NCBI GenBank assembly: GCA_900471925.1
Contig: UCGV01000005.1
Coordinates: 124,001 to 188,000 of the forward strand
Length of the DNA: 64,000 nucleotides
Direction of reading: 5' to 3'
Source of the DNA: Hyphomicrobiales bacterium
GTDB taxonomy: Bacteria; Pseudomonadota; Alphaproteobacteria; Rhizobiales; Rhizobiaceae
Shown here: positions 38,035 through 45,727 of the stretch, piece after piece
Layout: every line of letters starts with the position of its first letter
How positions within the stretch are numbered: position 1 is the first letter of the stretch
Position numbers and translations under genes: made by a program
The notes under the pieces: generated by a model
The model's database searches: none
What the model saw: the letters and a program-made list of their open reading frames with translations, nothing else
Told to the model about the DNA's origin: nothing

Positions 38035-39132
38035 ATGGCACGCCTCGAACTGCGCAACGTGGTCAAATCCTACGGCATCTATGAAGCCGTGCGCGGCATC
38101 AACCTCGATATCGAGGACAATGAATTCGTCGTCTTCGTCGGTCCCTCGGGCTGTGGCAAGTCGACGACGCTACGCATGATCGCCGGGCTGGAACACATTA
38201 CGGGCGGCGATATCGTCATCGGCGATCAGGTCGTCAACCGGCTTGGCCCAGGCAAGCGCGACATCGCCATGGTGTTCCAGAACTACGCGCTCTATCCGCA
38301 TATGAGCGTTCGCGAGAACATTTCCTTCTGCCTTGAGCAGCAGAAGCTGCCGAAAGCGGAGATCGACGAGCGTATCAACCGCGCAGCCGAAACGCTGCAT
38401 ATTACCGAATTGCTGTCCCGGCGCCCCGGCCAGCTGTCGGGTGGCCAGCGCCAGCGCGTCGCGATGGGCCGCGCCATCGTGCGCAATCCCAAGGTCTTCC
38501 TGTTCGACGAGCCGCTTTCCAATCTCGACGCCAAGCTGCGCGTACAGATGCGCACAGAGATCAAGCGACTGCATCAATTGCTGCCGACAACAACCGTCTA
38601 CGTCACCCACGATCAGGTCGAAGCGATGACCATGGCCGATCGCGTCGTCGTCATGAATGGCGGTATCATCGAACAGGCCGGGCCGCCGCAGGAACTCTAT
38701 CATCACCCTGTCAGCCAGTTCGTGGCCGGCTTCATCGGCTCGCCTTCGATGAACTTCCTGAACGCGACGCTGGAAGCTGGCGGTGACGGACTGGTCGTCG
38801 TGCTCGAGGATGGAAACCGGCTTGCCGTTCCCGCAGCGAGAGCCACGGAATATCAGGCGCATGCCGGTAAGCCGGTGATCTTCGGAATCCGTCCGGAATC
38901 GATCTCAAGCCTCATGCCAAGGCCCGGCTTCGAAACCATCGAGGCCAATGTCGATCTGGTGGAGCCGCTGGGGCCGGAAACGATGATCTATTTCGACATC
39001 GGCTCGGTCAGCATGTGCGCCAACGTCGATCCGGAAAGCGATCCGCGCCCGCGCACGAAAATGCCGCTCTCCTTCAACATGAACCGGATGCACCTGTTCG
39101 ATCCCGTCGGCGGCAAATCGCTCTCGGCCTAA
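38035..39132 (+). CDS. Sugar ABC transporter ATP-binding protein (UgpC/MalK type)
   Basis: A 365-aa ATPase. Walker A is GPSGCGKST (about 38-46), the Q-loop is [12 protein letters not shown], the signature is [16 protein letters not shown], Walker B is [15 protein letters not shown] and the switch His is in VYVTHDQ. From about 240 there is the C-terminal OB-type domain (FGIRPESI) typical of CUT1 sugar transporters. The ATG lies 10 nt after the GH127 stop with GGGAG upstream. It is the last gene of the operon and is followed by a hairpin at 39151. Confidence 0.95.
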   Translation: MARLELRNVVKSYGIYEAVRGINLDIEDNEFVVFVGPSGCGKSTTLRMIAGLEHITGGDIVIGDQVVNRLGPGKRDIAMVFQNYALYPHMSVRENISFCLEQQKLPKAEIDERINRAAETLHITELLSRRPGQLSGGQRQRVAMGRAIVRNPKVFLFDEPLSNLDAKLRVQMRTEIKRLHQLLPTTTVYVTHDQVEAMTMADRVVVMNGGIIEQAGPPQELYHHPVSQFVAGFIGSPSMNFLNATLEAGGDGLVVVLEDGNRLAVPAARATEYQAHAGKPVIFGIRPESISSLMPRPGFETIEANVDLVEPLGPETMIYFDIGSVSMCANVDPESDPRPRTKMPLSFNMNRMHLFDPVGGKSLSA

Positions 39133-39150
39133 TATCCGGCAGGCGTAAAT

Positions 39151-39169
39151 CCCTCGGCTCAGCCGAGGG
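39151..39169. terminator. Terminator hairpin overlapping the stop codon of the convergent gene
   Basis: CCCTCGGC (39151-39158), TCA loop, GCCGAGGG (39162-39169). The loop is exactly the stop codon of the minus-strand peptidase gene, so one hairpin serves both convergent genes. Confidence 0.6.
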
Positions 39170-40457
39170 GACCGCCGCTATCGCGCACCATCTGTCGCAG
39201 GCGTGTGAAGACGGCCGGCGACTGGCGCACGCCGTCATGCTCGAATTCGTTCGTCACCCAGGTCTTCACATTGCCGACATCCCGCGCCGTGGCGAGTGAC
39301 AGGTCGGCATCGACATACATATCGTCGAAATAGACAGCGGCGGCGACCGGTACTTCGTTCGCAGCAAGACGCGCGGGATCATAGAGCGGTTCGAATGCAT
39401 CGTAACGCGCCAGTGCTTCGACGGCATCGCGGAACGGGCGAAGCGAGCGGATCTCCTCGAACATCCACGGATACATCATCTCACCGGTCAGATGGAGCGG
39501 CCGGCTCTCATCACCGAATTCGGCAAATTCCGCCCGGATGCGCTCGGCCGCCCAGCCGGTCGCGGCCCTGCCCTGCCCGTAAATGCTCTCCTGCAACACC
39601 GCAAACATCGGATTGCCGTCATAGGAGGTCAGCGACATGACGGAGGCCAGGAAGGCGTCGGAGAAGCGCGTTTCTTCGGCATCGGAGAAAGCCTCGTCCA
39701 CCAGCCAGTGCACGTTTTCATAGCCCGGCCCCATGCCGAAATCGATCCCGATCGTCTGAAACCTGCGGACTGTCAGGCGGTCACCGTCGGAAAGGCGGAT
39801 ATCGTCAGTGGCAATACGGTCGGCGATACGGGCGATCCTGCCACCATCATCTGGGTAACGCTTGTAATATTCCCGGTTCTTGGCGGCCACACGCGGATAG
39901 GTGTGGCGATAAATATCATCGGCCGTTGCCGAGAGCCCAGCCAATCCGCCGGTGACGTAGCAGGCAGCCAGCCCTTCCGGCGCTTGCGACAGATAGGTCA
40001 GCGTCAGGAAGCCGCCATAGCTCTGGCCGAGGGTTTCCCATCGCACGCCGCCGAAAACAGTCTTCCGGATATGCTCGCAATCGGCAACGATGCTGTCGGC
40101 GCGGAAATGGCTCAGATAATCAGCCCCCGCCTCACCATCGGCAAAAGCGGTCATGGTGGCGCTTTCGATGCGGGTGCTTCTGCCCGTGCCGCGCTGGTCG
40201 AGCAGCACGACGCGGTAGGTCTTCAGCGCTTCGCCAAGCCAGGAAGGACCACCGCCGACGGGACGCGGCGACTTGCCACCCGGACCGCCCTGCAGGAAGA
40301 GGAGGACCGGCAATTTTTCTCCGCGGCGCGTGGGATCGCAGACCTCGCGCGCGAAGACCTTGATCGATGCGCCATCGGGCTTTTTCCAATCGAGCGGCAC
40401 GTCGATGAGATGGTCACGGACGTGAACGCCTGGGATCGTGTATTCGCTGACGAGCAT
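39159..40457 (-). CDS. Proline iminopeptidase-type alpha/beta hydrolase (peptidase family S33)
   Basis: A 432-aa cytoplasmic alpha/beta hydrolase resembling prolyl aminopeptidases, which remove N-terminal proline. It has the oxyanion glycine loop FLQGGPGGKS, the S33 hallmark LDQRGTGRST, and the nucleophile elbow GQSYGGF. The C-terminal half carries the acidic and histidine positions (VAAAVYFDDMYVDADLS, NEFEHDGVRQSP). The ATG at 40457 is preceded by AGGA. An in-frame ATG at 40487 lies inside a palindrome and lacks a ribosome site. It is divergent from an Xaa-Pro-peptidase gene with a 96-nt shared promoter region, so both probably respond to the same signal and act on proline peptides. Confidence 0.87.
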   Translation of the reverse strand: MLVSEYTIPGVHVRDHLIDVPLDWKKPDGASIKVFAREVCDPTRRGEKLPVLLFLQGGPGGKSPRPVGGGPSWLGEALKTYRVVLLDQRGTGRSTRIESATMTAFADGEAGADYLSHFRADSIVADCEHIRKTVFGGVRWETLGQSYGGFLTLTYLSQAPEGLAACYVTGGLAGLSATADDIYRHTYPRVAAKNREYYKRYPDDGGRIARIADRIATDDIRLSDGDRLTVRRFQTIGIDFGMGPGYENVHWLVDEAFSDAEETRFSDAFLASVMSLTSYDGNPMFAVLQESIYGQGRAATGWAAERIRAEFAEFGDESRPLHLTGEMMYPWMFEEIRSLRPFRDAVEALARYDAFEPLYDPARLAANEVPVAAAVYFDDMYVDADLSLATARDVGNVKTWVTNEFEHDGVRQSPAVFTRLRQMVRDSGGPLG

Positions 40458-40467
40458 GGCAAAATCC

Positions 40468-40497
40468 TGTAGATTGTTTGTCGACACATTGCCTACA
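40468..40497. promoter_or_regulatory. 30-bp interrupted palindrome between the two proline peptidase genes
   Basis: TGTAG and CTACA flank a TGTCGACA core, all symmetric about 40482/40483; 10 of 15 pairs match. It lies directly upstream of the S33 peptidase start and 56 nt before the M24 gene. It resembles GntR-type sites, but no regulator gene is adjacent. Confidence 0.45.
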
Positions 40498-40553
40498 ATT
40501 GCCCTATGCTGGAATCAAGCATCTAATTCTGGCAAAAATTACGGATATATCGC

Positions 40554-41696
40554 GTGTCTCATTCCGCCTGGTCCCATCCCGTCGCAGCCATCACGCATGA
40601 AGAGCGGCAGGGCCGCCTGTCGCGGCTGCGCGAGCGTATGCAAGCGCAGGGCATCGCCGCCACCCTGCTCGGCCCAACCGAGAGCCTGCGCTATTTTACC
40701 GGACTCGTCTGGCATCCGAGCGAACGTCTGCTCGGCGCTGTCGTCACAGAGGATAAACTCACTTATATCGTGCCCGGCTTCGAACGCAGCCGCGTCGAAA
40801 CGCTGCCGCGCCTGCCAGGCGACATTGCCGTCTGGGAAGAGGAGGAAAGCCCTTCGGCGCTGGTCGCGAAGCTGGCCGGCCCCAGCGGCAAGCTCGCGCT
40901 CGACGACGCACTGCCGCTTGTCTTCTATCACGCCCTTACCGAACAGATGGGTGCCGCACGCCTCGTCGATGGCGGCCCTATGATCCGCGCACTGCGCGCC
41001 ATCAAATCGCCGGCAGAAATTTCCCTTATCCGGTACGCGATGGGTCTTACGCTCGATATTCACCGCAAGGTCCGCGATACACTGACGCCGGGCACAGCCG
41101 CCTCAGACGTCGTACGCTTCATCGACCAACAGCATCGCGGCGCAGGCGCCGCCGGCTCCAGTTTCTGCATCGTCTCGTTCGGCGTCGCGACCTCGCTGCC
41201 GCACGGAGCCGACGGCGAGCAGATCCTGCAGGCGGATGATGTCATTCTCGTCGATACGGGCTGCCGCATCGATGGCTACCATTCCGACCTGACGCGCACC
41301 TATATGCTCGATGGCGGCAACAGTGAATTCGAACGCGCCTGGGCCATCGAGCGCGAAGGCCAGCAGGCCGTGTTCGAGGCGGCCAAACTCGGCGCACCTT
41401 GCGAAAGCCTCGATGCTGCCGCCCGCAACACCTTTGCTCGGCACGGCCTCGGCCCCGTTTATCGCCTGCCCGGCCTGCCGCATCGCGCCGGCCACGGTCT
41501 CGGCCTGGAAATCCACGAGGCGCCCTATATCGTCCGAGGCAATACAATGCCGCTGGCACCGGGCATGTGCTTCTCGAACGAGCCGATGGTCGTCTTCCCC
41601 GACACATTCGGTGTCCGCCTCGAAGACCATATCTACATGGGTGAAGACGGCCCGCACTGGTTCACGACACCGGCGTCGAGCCCCTACGCAGTCTAG
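40554..41696 (+). CDS. Xaa-Pro aminopeptidase/dipeptidase (peptidase family M24B)
   Basis: A 380-aa metallopeptidase of the pita-bread fold that cleaves X-Pro bonds. The N-terminal creatinase-like domain (about 1-150, with ESLRYFTGLVWHPSER) precedes the catalytic domain. Dinuclear-metal ligands are visible: Asp in VDTGCRIDGYHSDLTR (two Asp), His in GHGLGLEIHE, Glu in CFSNEPMV and Glu in VRLEDH. The start codon is GTG at 40554 with GGA upstream. It is divergent from the prolyl aminopeptidase gene and followed by a strong terminator (41723-41755). The substrate is likely proline-containing peptides taken from plant material. Confidence 0.92.
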   Translation: MSHSAWSHPVAAITHEERQGRLSRLRERMQAQGIAATLLGPTESLRYFTGLVWHPSERLLGAVVTEDKLTYIVPGFERSRVETLPRLPGDIAVWEEEESPSALVAKLAGPSGKLALDDALPLVFYHALTEQMGAARLVDGGPMIRALRAIKSPAEISLIRYAMGLTLDIHRKVRDTLTPGTAASDVVRFIDQQHRGAGAAGSSFCIVSFGVATSLPHGADGEQILQADDVILVDTGCRIDGYHSDLTRTYMLDGGNSEFERAWAIEREGQQAVFEAAKLGAPCESLDAAARNTFARHGLGPVYRLPGLPHRAGHGLGLEIHEAPYIVRGNTMPLAPGMCFSNEPMVVFPDTFGVRLEDHIYMGEDGPHWFTTPASSPYAV

Positions 41697-41722
41697 ATTC
41701 CCACCTTACAGACGAGGGACGA

Positions 41723-41755
41723 TCCGGCTCCGCACGCCTTTCGGGCGGAGCCGGA
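41723..41755. terminator. Hairpin terminator between convergent genes
   Basis: TCCGGCTCCG (41723-41732) and CGGAGCCGGA (41746-41755) form a perfect 10-bp stem (11 with the next pair), followed on the plus strand by CATTCTTGTT. It separates the M24 peptidase and EEP phosphatase genes. Confidence 0.75.
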
Positions 41756-41789
41756 CATTCTTGTTCAGCCTATGCCGGCCGCTTCGCCA

Positions 41790-42671
41790 TTATAGATCGA
41801 TGTCTATGCGCAGCGGCTGGTGATCCGATCCATCGGCCTGTTCGTCCACCCAGACCTTACGGATGCGGCTCGACAGCCACGACGGAACGAAGCAATAGTC
41901 GATGCGGATGCCGGTCTTGGCGTCGAAGTCGCGATAGAGAGTGTGACCCTGATCCTCCGCACCACCGGCAGCGACGAAGGCATCGACGAAACCGGAGGCG
42001 TCCGGCAACCGGCCGTGCCAGCGATTGACCGGACCGCACATCCATTCATATTCCGGCGAGGTCGGCTCGAAATTGAAGTCGCCGAGCAGGATCGCTTCGC
42101 GCGGCATATCGGGCAGAGCCGGCTCTTCACGCCAGGACGGAACGATCTCGCGGCCGCCGATCGCCGGACCGTCGGAGAAGGCGCGGTTGGAGACATTGAC
42201 CAGTTCCTGCAGCTGCACCATCCGGTAGCGGCTCGCCAGATGGTCGAGATGGGTCGAATAGAAGCGGATCGGACCGGTGGATGTTTCGATCAGCGCCTCG
42301 ATCGCGCCGCGTTGGATGGTGTGCGGGCCGGGTGCTGTGAACTTCGGATACATATGATTGCGCGTCGACAGGATCGGGTAGCGCGAGAGGATCATGTTGC
42401 CGAACTGGCGACGCTTGTAATCCGTCGGGCGCTTGCCATCGGCGTCGGAGATCTTGAGCACGTCGACCGTCGGACCCCAAACGTAGAAATGATCCGGCAG
42501 AAGGCGCGCAATCTCCTCCGCCTGGCTGATATTGCCCGAACGATCCCAGTAATTCTCCACCTCCTGCAGGGCGATGATATCGCTGTCCTTGACGGTATCG
42601 ACGATACGTTCAAGATCAAAGCGATCATCCCGGCCGCGGGTGTACTGAATGTTGTAGGTGGTGATGAGCAT
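41790..42671 (-). CDS. Endonuclease/exonuclease/phosphatase (EEP) family enzyme
   Basis: A 293-aa metal-dependent phosphodiesterase or phosphatase of the DNase I/inositol-phosphatase/sphingomyelinase superfamily. The motifs are in order: NIQY, the metal-binding Glu in IIALQEVENY, the catalytic His in YSTHLDH, GDFNFEP, IDYCFVP and the final SDHQPL. No signal peptide is seen with the ATG at 42671, which has GAGG 6 nt upstream; longer frames to 42767 cover a probable operator. It is divergent from the LacI-PfkB hybrid gene and close to a Ugp-type transporter and a second phosphodiesterase. A small organic phosphodiester is therefore a likelier substrate than DNA. Confidence 0.87.
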   Translation of the reverse strand: MLITTYNIQYTRGRDDRFDLERIVDTVKDSDIIALQEVENYWDRSGNISQAEEIARLLPDHFYVWGPTVDVLKISDADGKRPTDYKRRQFGNMILSRYPILSTRNHMYPKFTAPGPHTIQRGAIEALIETSTGPIRFYSTHLDHLASRYRMVQLQELVNVSNRAFSDGPAIGGREIVPSWREEPALPDMPREAILLGDFNFEPTSPEYEWMCGPVNRWHGRLPDASGFVDAFVAAGGAEDQGHTLYRDFDAKTGIRIDYCFVPSWLSSRIRKVWVDEQADGSDHQPLRIDIDL

Positions 42672-42706
42672 GGAGCCTCGCATAAATTTGAGTTGCGCTA
42701 CACCAA

Positions 42707-42718
42707 GAAAACGTTTCA
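42707..42718. promoter_or_regulatory. LacI-type box (AAACGTTT core)
   Basis: GAAAACGTTTCA with a perfect AAACGTTT palindrome at 42709-42716, in the 214-nt spacer between the EEP gene and the LacI-PfkB gene. The nonamer AAACGTTTC recurs at 44219-44227 upstream of ugpB. Confidence 0.5.
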
Positions 42719-42885
42719 TTGTGTAGTCACGCCGAGGGCTAATCCGTAAATATGAAACTTCCGACACGCTTATGTGATGATTGCATGAACCTTCATTCCT
42801 TCCCGATCCCAGTTTCCACCGCGCCCATTGGAACCCCGCCGACTGGAATGTGCCGGAACGCCCTCACCCAGAGGTTCACCGCGCC

Positions 42886-44067
42886 ATGAAATCCCGCGCC
42901 ACCATCAAGGATGTCGCCCGGCTCGCCCGGGTCTCCGTCGGCACGGTCAGCCGTGTCGTCAACAACAATCCCGCGGTGACAGAACAGAACCGCATCGCGG
43001 TCACGGACGCGATCCAGCGGCTAGGCTACAGGCCAAGTTCCGTTGCCCGCTCCCTGGTCGGGCAGACCGAACAGGCCCGCCGCGGCATTACGCTTCCTCC
43101 CGATGCCCCGCGGCTGACGACAATCGGCTATGTCAGCATCGATCATTCCATCCTCGCAGATGAAATGCCGGCAGCGGGCAGCCGTGTCTCGGCCCAGCTC
43201 ATTCATCGCTCGGTCGGAGGACCGGCCACCAATGTGGCCATTGCCGCCAGCCGCCTGGGTGCCGATTTTCCGGTCGCGGTGAGCCTGATTTCTTCGCTCG
43301 GCGACGATCCCGAGAGCGACTGGGCCCTGGCGCAATTGCTGGAATACGGCCTCGATGTCGAGGCGGTCGAGCGGCTTGTCGGTGGCCGGCTGTCGCGAAG
43401 CGTCATCATCGTGGAAAAGGGCGGTCGCAGAACCATCCTCAACGAGCCGCTGTCGATGCCCGTTCCGCGCATTCGCGACTATATGACGGAGGCTGTCGCG
43501 AGGGGCGGACGCCACTGCCTGCATCTGGAGGGCTTCAGGGTCGGCCTGCTCGATGAATTGAGCCTGACCGGCAGCATGCGGCCGGAGCTTGTGACCATCG
43601 ATACGACCGGACTTCCCCCGCACTGGCAGACGCCTGCCGCTTTCGACGAGCTCAGGCGTGTTTGCGATTTCATTTTCATGAGCCGCCCTGCAGCGCGCCA
43701 GCTGATAGGCGAACATGCCGAAGACGCCGAACTCGTCCACGCCTTGGCCAAACGTGTCGATGGCGGCGGCGCCAGCCTCTTGCTGACGATGGGCGCCGTC
43801 GGCTCCGCGCTGATCAGACCCGGCCATGAACCTGTCATCGTCCCGGCGCTTGCCCTGGAACCGGTGGATGTGACAGGTGCAGGCGATATCTTTGTCGGCG
43901 TCTTCCTCGCCGTTTATCTTAATAGTCGCGATGCCGAGCTGGCCGCGCGCTGGGCAGCGGTCGGCGCGTCCTATTCCATCGGCGCCGTGGGCGTGAATGC
44001 GGTCGAGATCACCGCGGAGCTTGTCAGGCAAGGCCTGTCATCGCTGGCCGAAACAGCAGAGCGGTAA
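42886..44067 (+). CDS. LacI DNA-binding domain fused to PfkB-family sugar kinase
   Basis: A 393-aa hybrid. Residues 1-60 are a standard LacI head: the helix-turn-helix TIKDVARLARVSVGTVSRVV and a hinge with YRPSSVARSLVG. Instead of the usual sugar-binding domain, residues about 80-385 form a ribokinase/PfkB fold with the substrate-side GG motif (SVGGPATNVAIAASRLG, near 110). The phosphate-binding DVTGAGD spans 328-334, with catalytic Asp334 intact. It may be a repressor whose sensor is a kinase, binding or phosphorylating a sugar to switch DNA binding, by analogy with ROK regulators. ATG 42886 is the first to give the LacI head; an upstream in-frame ATG (42781) adds an unrelated tail. It is followed by a terminator and then the Ugp operon. 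Confidence 0.88.
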   Translation: MKSRATIKDVARLARVSVGTVSRVVNNNPAVTEQNRIAVTDAIQRLGYRPSSVARSLVGQTEQARRGITLPPDAPRLTTIGYVSIDHSILADEMPAAGSRVSAQLIHRSVGGPATNVAIAASRLGADFPVAVSLISSLGDDPESDWALAQLLEYGLDVEAVERLVGGRLSRSVIIVEKGGRRTILNEPLSMPVPRIRDYMTEAVARGGRHCLHLEGFRVGLLDELSLTGSMRPELVTIDTTGLPPHWQTPAAFDELRRVCDFIFMSRPAARQLIGEHAEDAELVHALAKRVDGGGASLLLTMGAVGSALIRPGHEPVIVPALALEPVDVTGAGDIFVGVFLAVYLNSRDAELAARWAAVGASYSIGAVGVNAVEITAELVRQGLSSLAETAER

Positions 44068-44095
44068 GCCCTCTCCTCCAGCTCTAACACGTTTT

Positions 44096-44134
44096 ACCGC
44101 CCCTCTTTTCCTTTCACGGGGAATGAGGGGCGGT
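44096..44134 (+). terminator. Hairpin terminator of the LacI-PfkB gene
   Basis: ACCGCCCCTC (44096-44105) and GAGGGGCGGT (44125-44134), a perfect 10-bp stem followed by TTTGCGTT. It isolates the hybrid regulator gene from the ABC operon. Confidence 0.75.
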
Positions 44135-44217
44135 TTGCGTTCGCCCTTGTAGTCACCTCCCTGACGATCGCCAAGTGCTGAAACGTCACTAATCTTACAC
44201 ATAGCCGTCATGTCGAT

Positions 44218-44227
44218 GAAACGTTTC
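44218..44227. promoter_or_regulatory. LacI-type box upstream of ugpB
   Basis: GAAACGTTTC, a perfect 10-bp palindrome, 75 nt before the ugpB ATG. It shares AAACGTTTC with the box at 42709. A half-site GAAACGTCAC lies near 44180. It is the probable site of the LacI-PfkB hybrid. Confidence 0.55.
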
Positions 44228-44302
44228 CACGATAGGAAAACGCCCGTTGTCGCGGAGCCGCGTGTTTACCGGCTGCCGCATGAAACGAATTTGGAGATAG
44301 GG

Positions 44303-45634
44303 ATGTTAAAGACTGCTCTTATCGCAGCCGCCGCTCTTACAGTTCTGTCCGCTGCTGCGCCTGCCAGCGCCAAGACGGAGATCAATATGTGGTTCGGCCT
44401 TTCCGGCCGCCTGCAGAAGGAAGTCGTCGCACAGTGCGATCGCTTCAACCAGAGCCAGAACGACTACCACATCAACTGCACCCGTGAGGGCACGTACGAC
44501 GAAATCTTCCAGAAGGCGATGGCTGCTGTTCGCGCCGGCAATCAGCCGCACATCCTGCAGGTCGTCGACCGCGGCACCGGCACGATGATGCTGTCTGGCG
44601 CTGTCGTTCCGGCCTACCAGCTGGTCGAAGAAACCGGCATCAAGGTCAACTGGGACGACTACTTCCCGGTTATCGGCAATTATTATGCCGGCCGCGACGG
44701 CAAGCTCTGGGCGTTCCCGTTCAACTCCTCGACCGCCATGGTCTATTACAATACCGATCAGCTGAAGGCCGCTGGTTACGACAGCTTCCCCGAGACCTGG
44801 GAAGACTTCGACAACCTGCTCGTCGCGCTGCGCGACAAGGCCGGTTCGAAGTGCCCGCTCGGCTGGGCGATCGACCTCTGGTCCGACATGGAACAGTTTT
44901 CGGCGATCCATAACGTCCCCGTCGCTACCGAGAATAACGGCTACGATGGCCTCGATGCCCAACTCGAAATCAACAAGACGCTGTTCGTCAAGCACATGGA
45001 GCGCCAGAAGCGCTGGTTCGACCAGGGCCTCGCCAAGTACGAGCCGAATATCGACACCCGCCGCGACATGTTCATCAACGGCCAGTGCGCGATCTTCTTC
45101 GACTCGATCGCCGGCTTCACCACGACGGACGAACTGGCTCGCCCGAAGGGCACGCACTGGACCGTCGCCCAGCTGCCGCACAACAAGGACGTAACGCCGA
45201 TCAACAGCCTCGTCGGCGGCGCCGCTCTCTGGACGATGAAGGGCTTCTCCAAGGAAGAGTACAAGGCCGTTGCCGCCTTCTACCAGTTCATCGCCCAGCC
45301 GGAACAGCAGAAGCTCTGGTCCGATGGCACCGGCTATATCCCGGTCACCAAGTCGGCCTATAACGACCTCGTCGCATCCGGCTATTACAAGCAGGATGGC
45401 AAGGTCAACCGCGATCTCGCCGTCAAGAGCCTGACCCGCGCAACGCCGACGCCGCTCTCCAAGGGCGTTCGTCTCGGCAACTACGTCGAAATCCGCAACA
45501 TCATTACCGAAGAGATCCAGAAGGCTCTCAACAACCAGGTGACGATGCAGCAGGCGCTCGACACCGCGACCGACCGTGGCAACCAGCTGCTCAAGCGCTT
45601 CGCCGACACCTATCCGGGCGCCAAGCTGCCCTGA
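44303..45634 (+). CDS. ugpB: UgpB-type ABC transporter periplasmic binding protein
   Basis: A 443-aa solute-binding protein closely resembling the glycerol-3-phosphate/glycerophosphodiester binder UgpB. It has ILQVVDRGTGTMM, the PFNSSTAMVYYN ligand loop, ENNGYDGLDAQLEIN, GGAALWTMKGFSKE, and the C-terminal KGVRLGNYVEIRNI with ALDTATDRGNQLLKRF. The signal peptide is LKTALIAAAALTVLSAAAPASA. ATG 44303 has TTGGAG upstream; an in-frame ATG at 44210 would cover the LacI box. It heads ugpBAEC, which is followed by a phosphodiesterase gene, so a phosphodiester or phosphorylated polyol is the expected ligand. Exact specificity is not certain. Confidence 0.88.
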   Translation: MLKTALIAAAALTVLSAAAPASAKTEINMWFGLSGRLQKEVVAQCDRFNQSQNDYHINCTREGTYDEIFQKAMAAVRAGNQPHILQVVDRGTGTMMLSGAVVPAYQLVEETGIKVNWDDYFPVIGNYYAGRDGKLWAFPFNSSTAMVYYNTDQLKAAGYDSFPETWEDFDNLLVALRDKAGSKCPLGWAIDLWSDMEQFSAIHNVPVATENNGYDGLDAQLEINKTLFVKHMERQKRWFDQGLAKYEPNIDTRRDMFINGQCAIFFDSIAGFTTTDELARPKGTHWTVAQLPHNKDVTPINSLVGGAALWTMKGFSKEEYKAVAAFYQFIAQPEQQKLWSDGTGYIPVTKSAYNDLVASGYYKQDGKVNRDLAVKSLTRATPTPLSKGVRLGNYVEIRNIITEEIQKALNNQVTMQQALDTATDRGNQLLKRFADTYPGAKLP

Positions 45635-45662
45635 TCGGCAGACCTGCCTCTTATCTGACGAC

Positions 45663-45696
45663 GCCAATCCGGATCGCGCCAGCGCTCCGGATTGGC
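45663..45696 (+). terminator. Intercistronic hairpin after ugpB
   Basis: GCCAATCCGGA (45663-45673) and TCCGGATTGGC (45686-45696), a perfect 11-bp stem with a 12-nt loop, between ugpB and ugpA and without a T-run. It is the same arrangement as at 34208 in the other sugar operon. Confidence 0.6.
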
Positions 45697-45727
45697 TCCC
45701 CGATGTCCCATCGTCCGAGCATTCCGC

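Noticed and set aside
42781..42885. N-terminal extension of the LacI-PfkB protein from ATG 42781
   Set aside because: The added residues are Pro/His-rich and unlike any domain; LacI heads start right before the TIKDVARLA segment, which favours ATG 42886.
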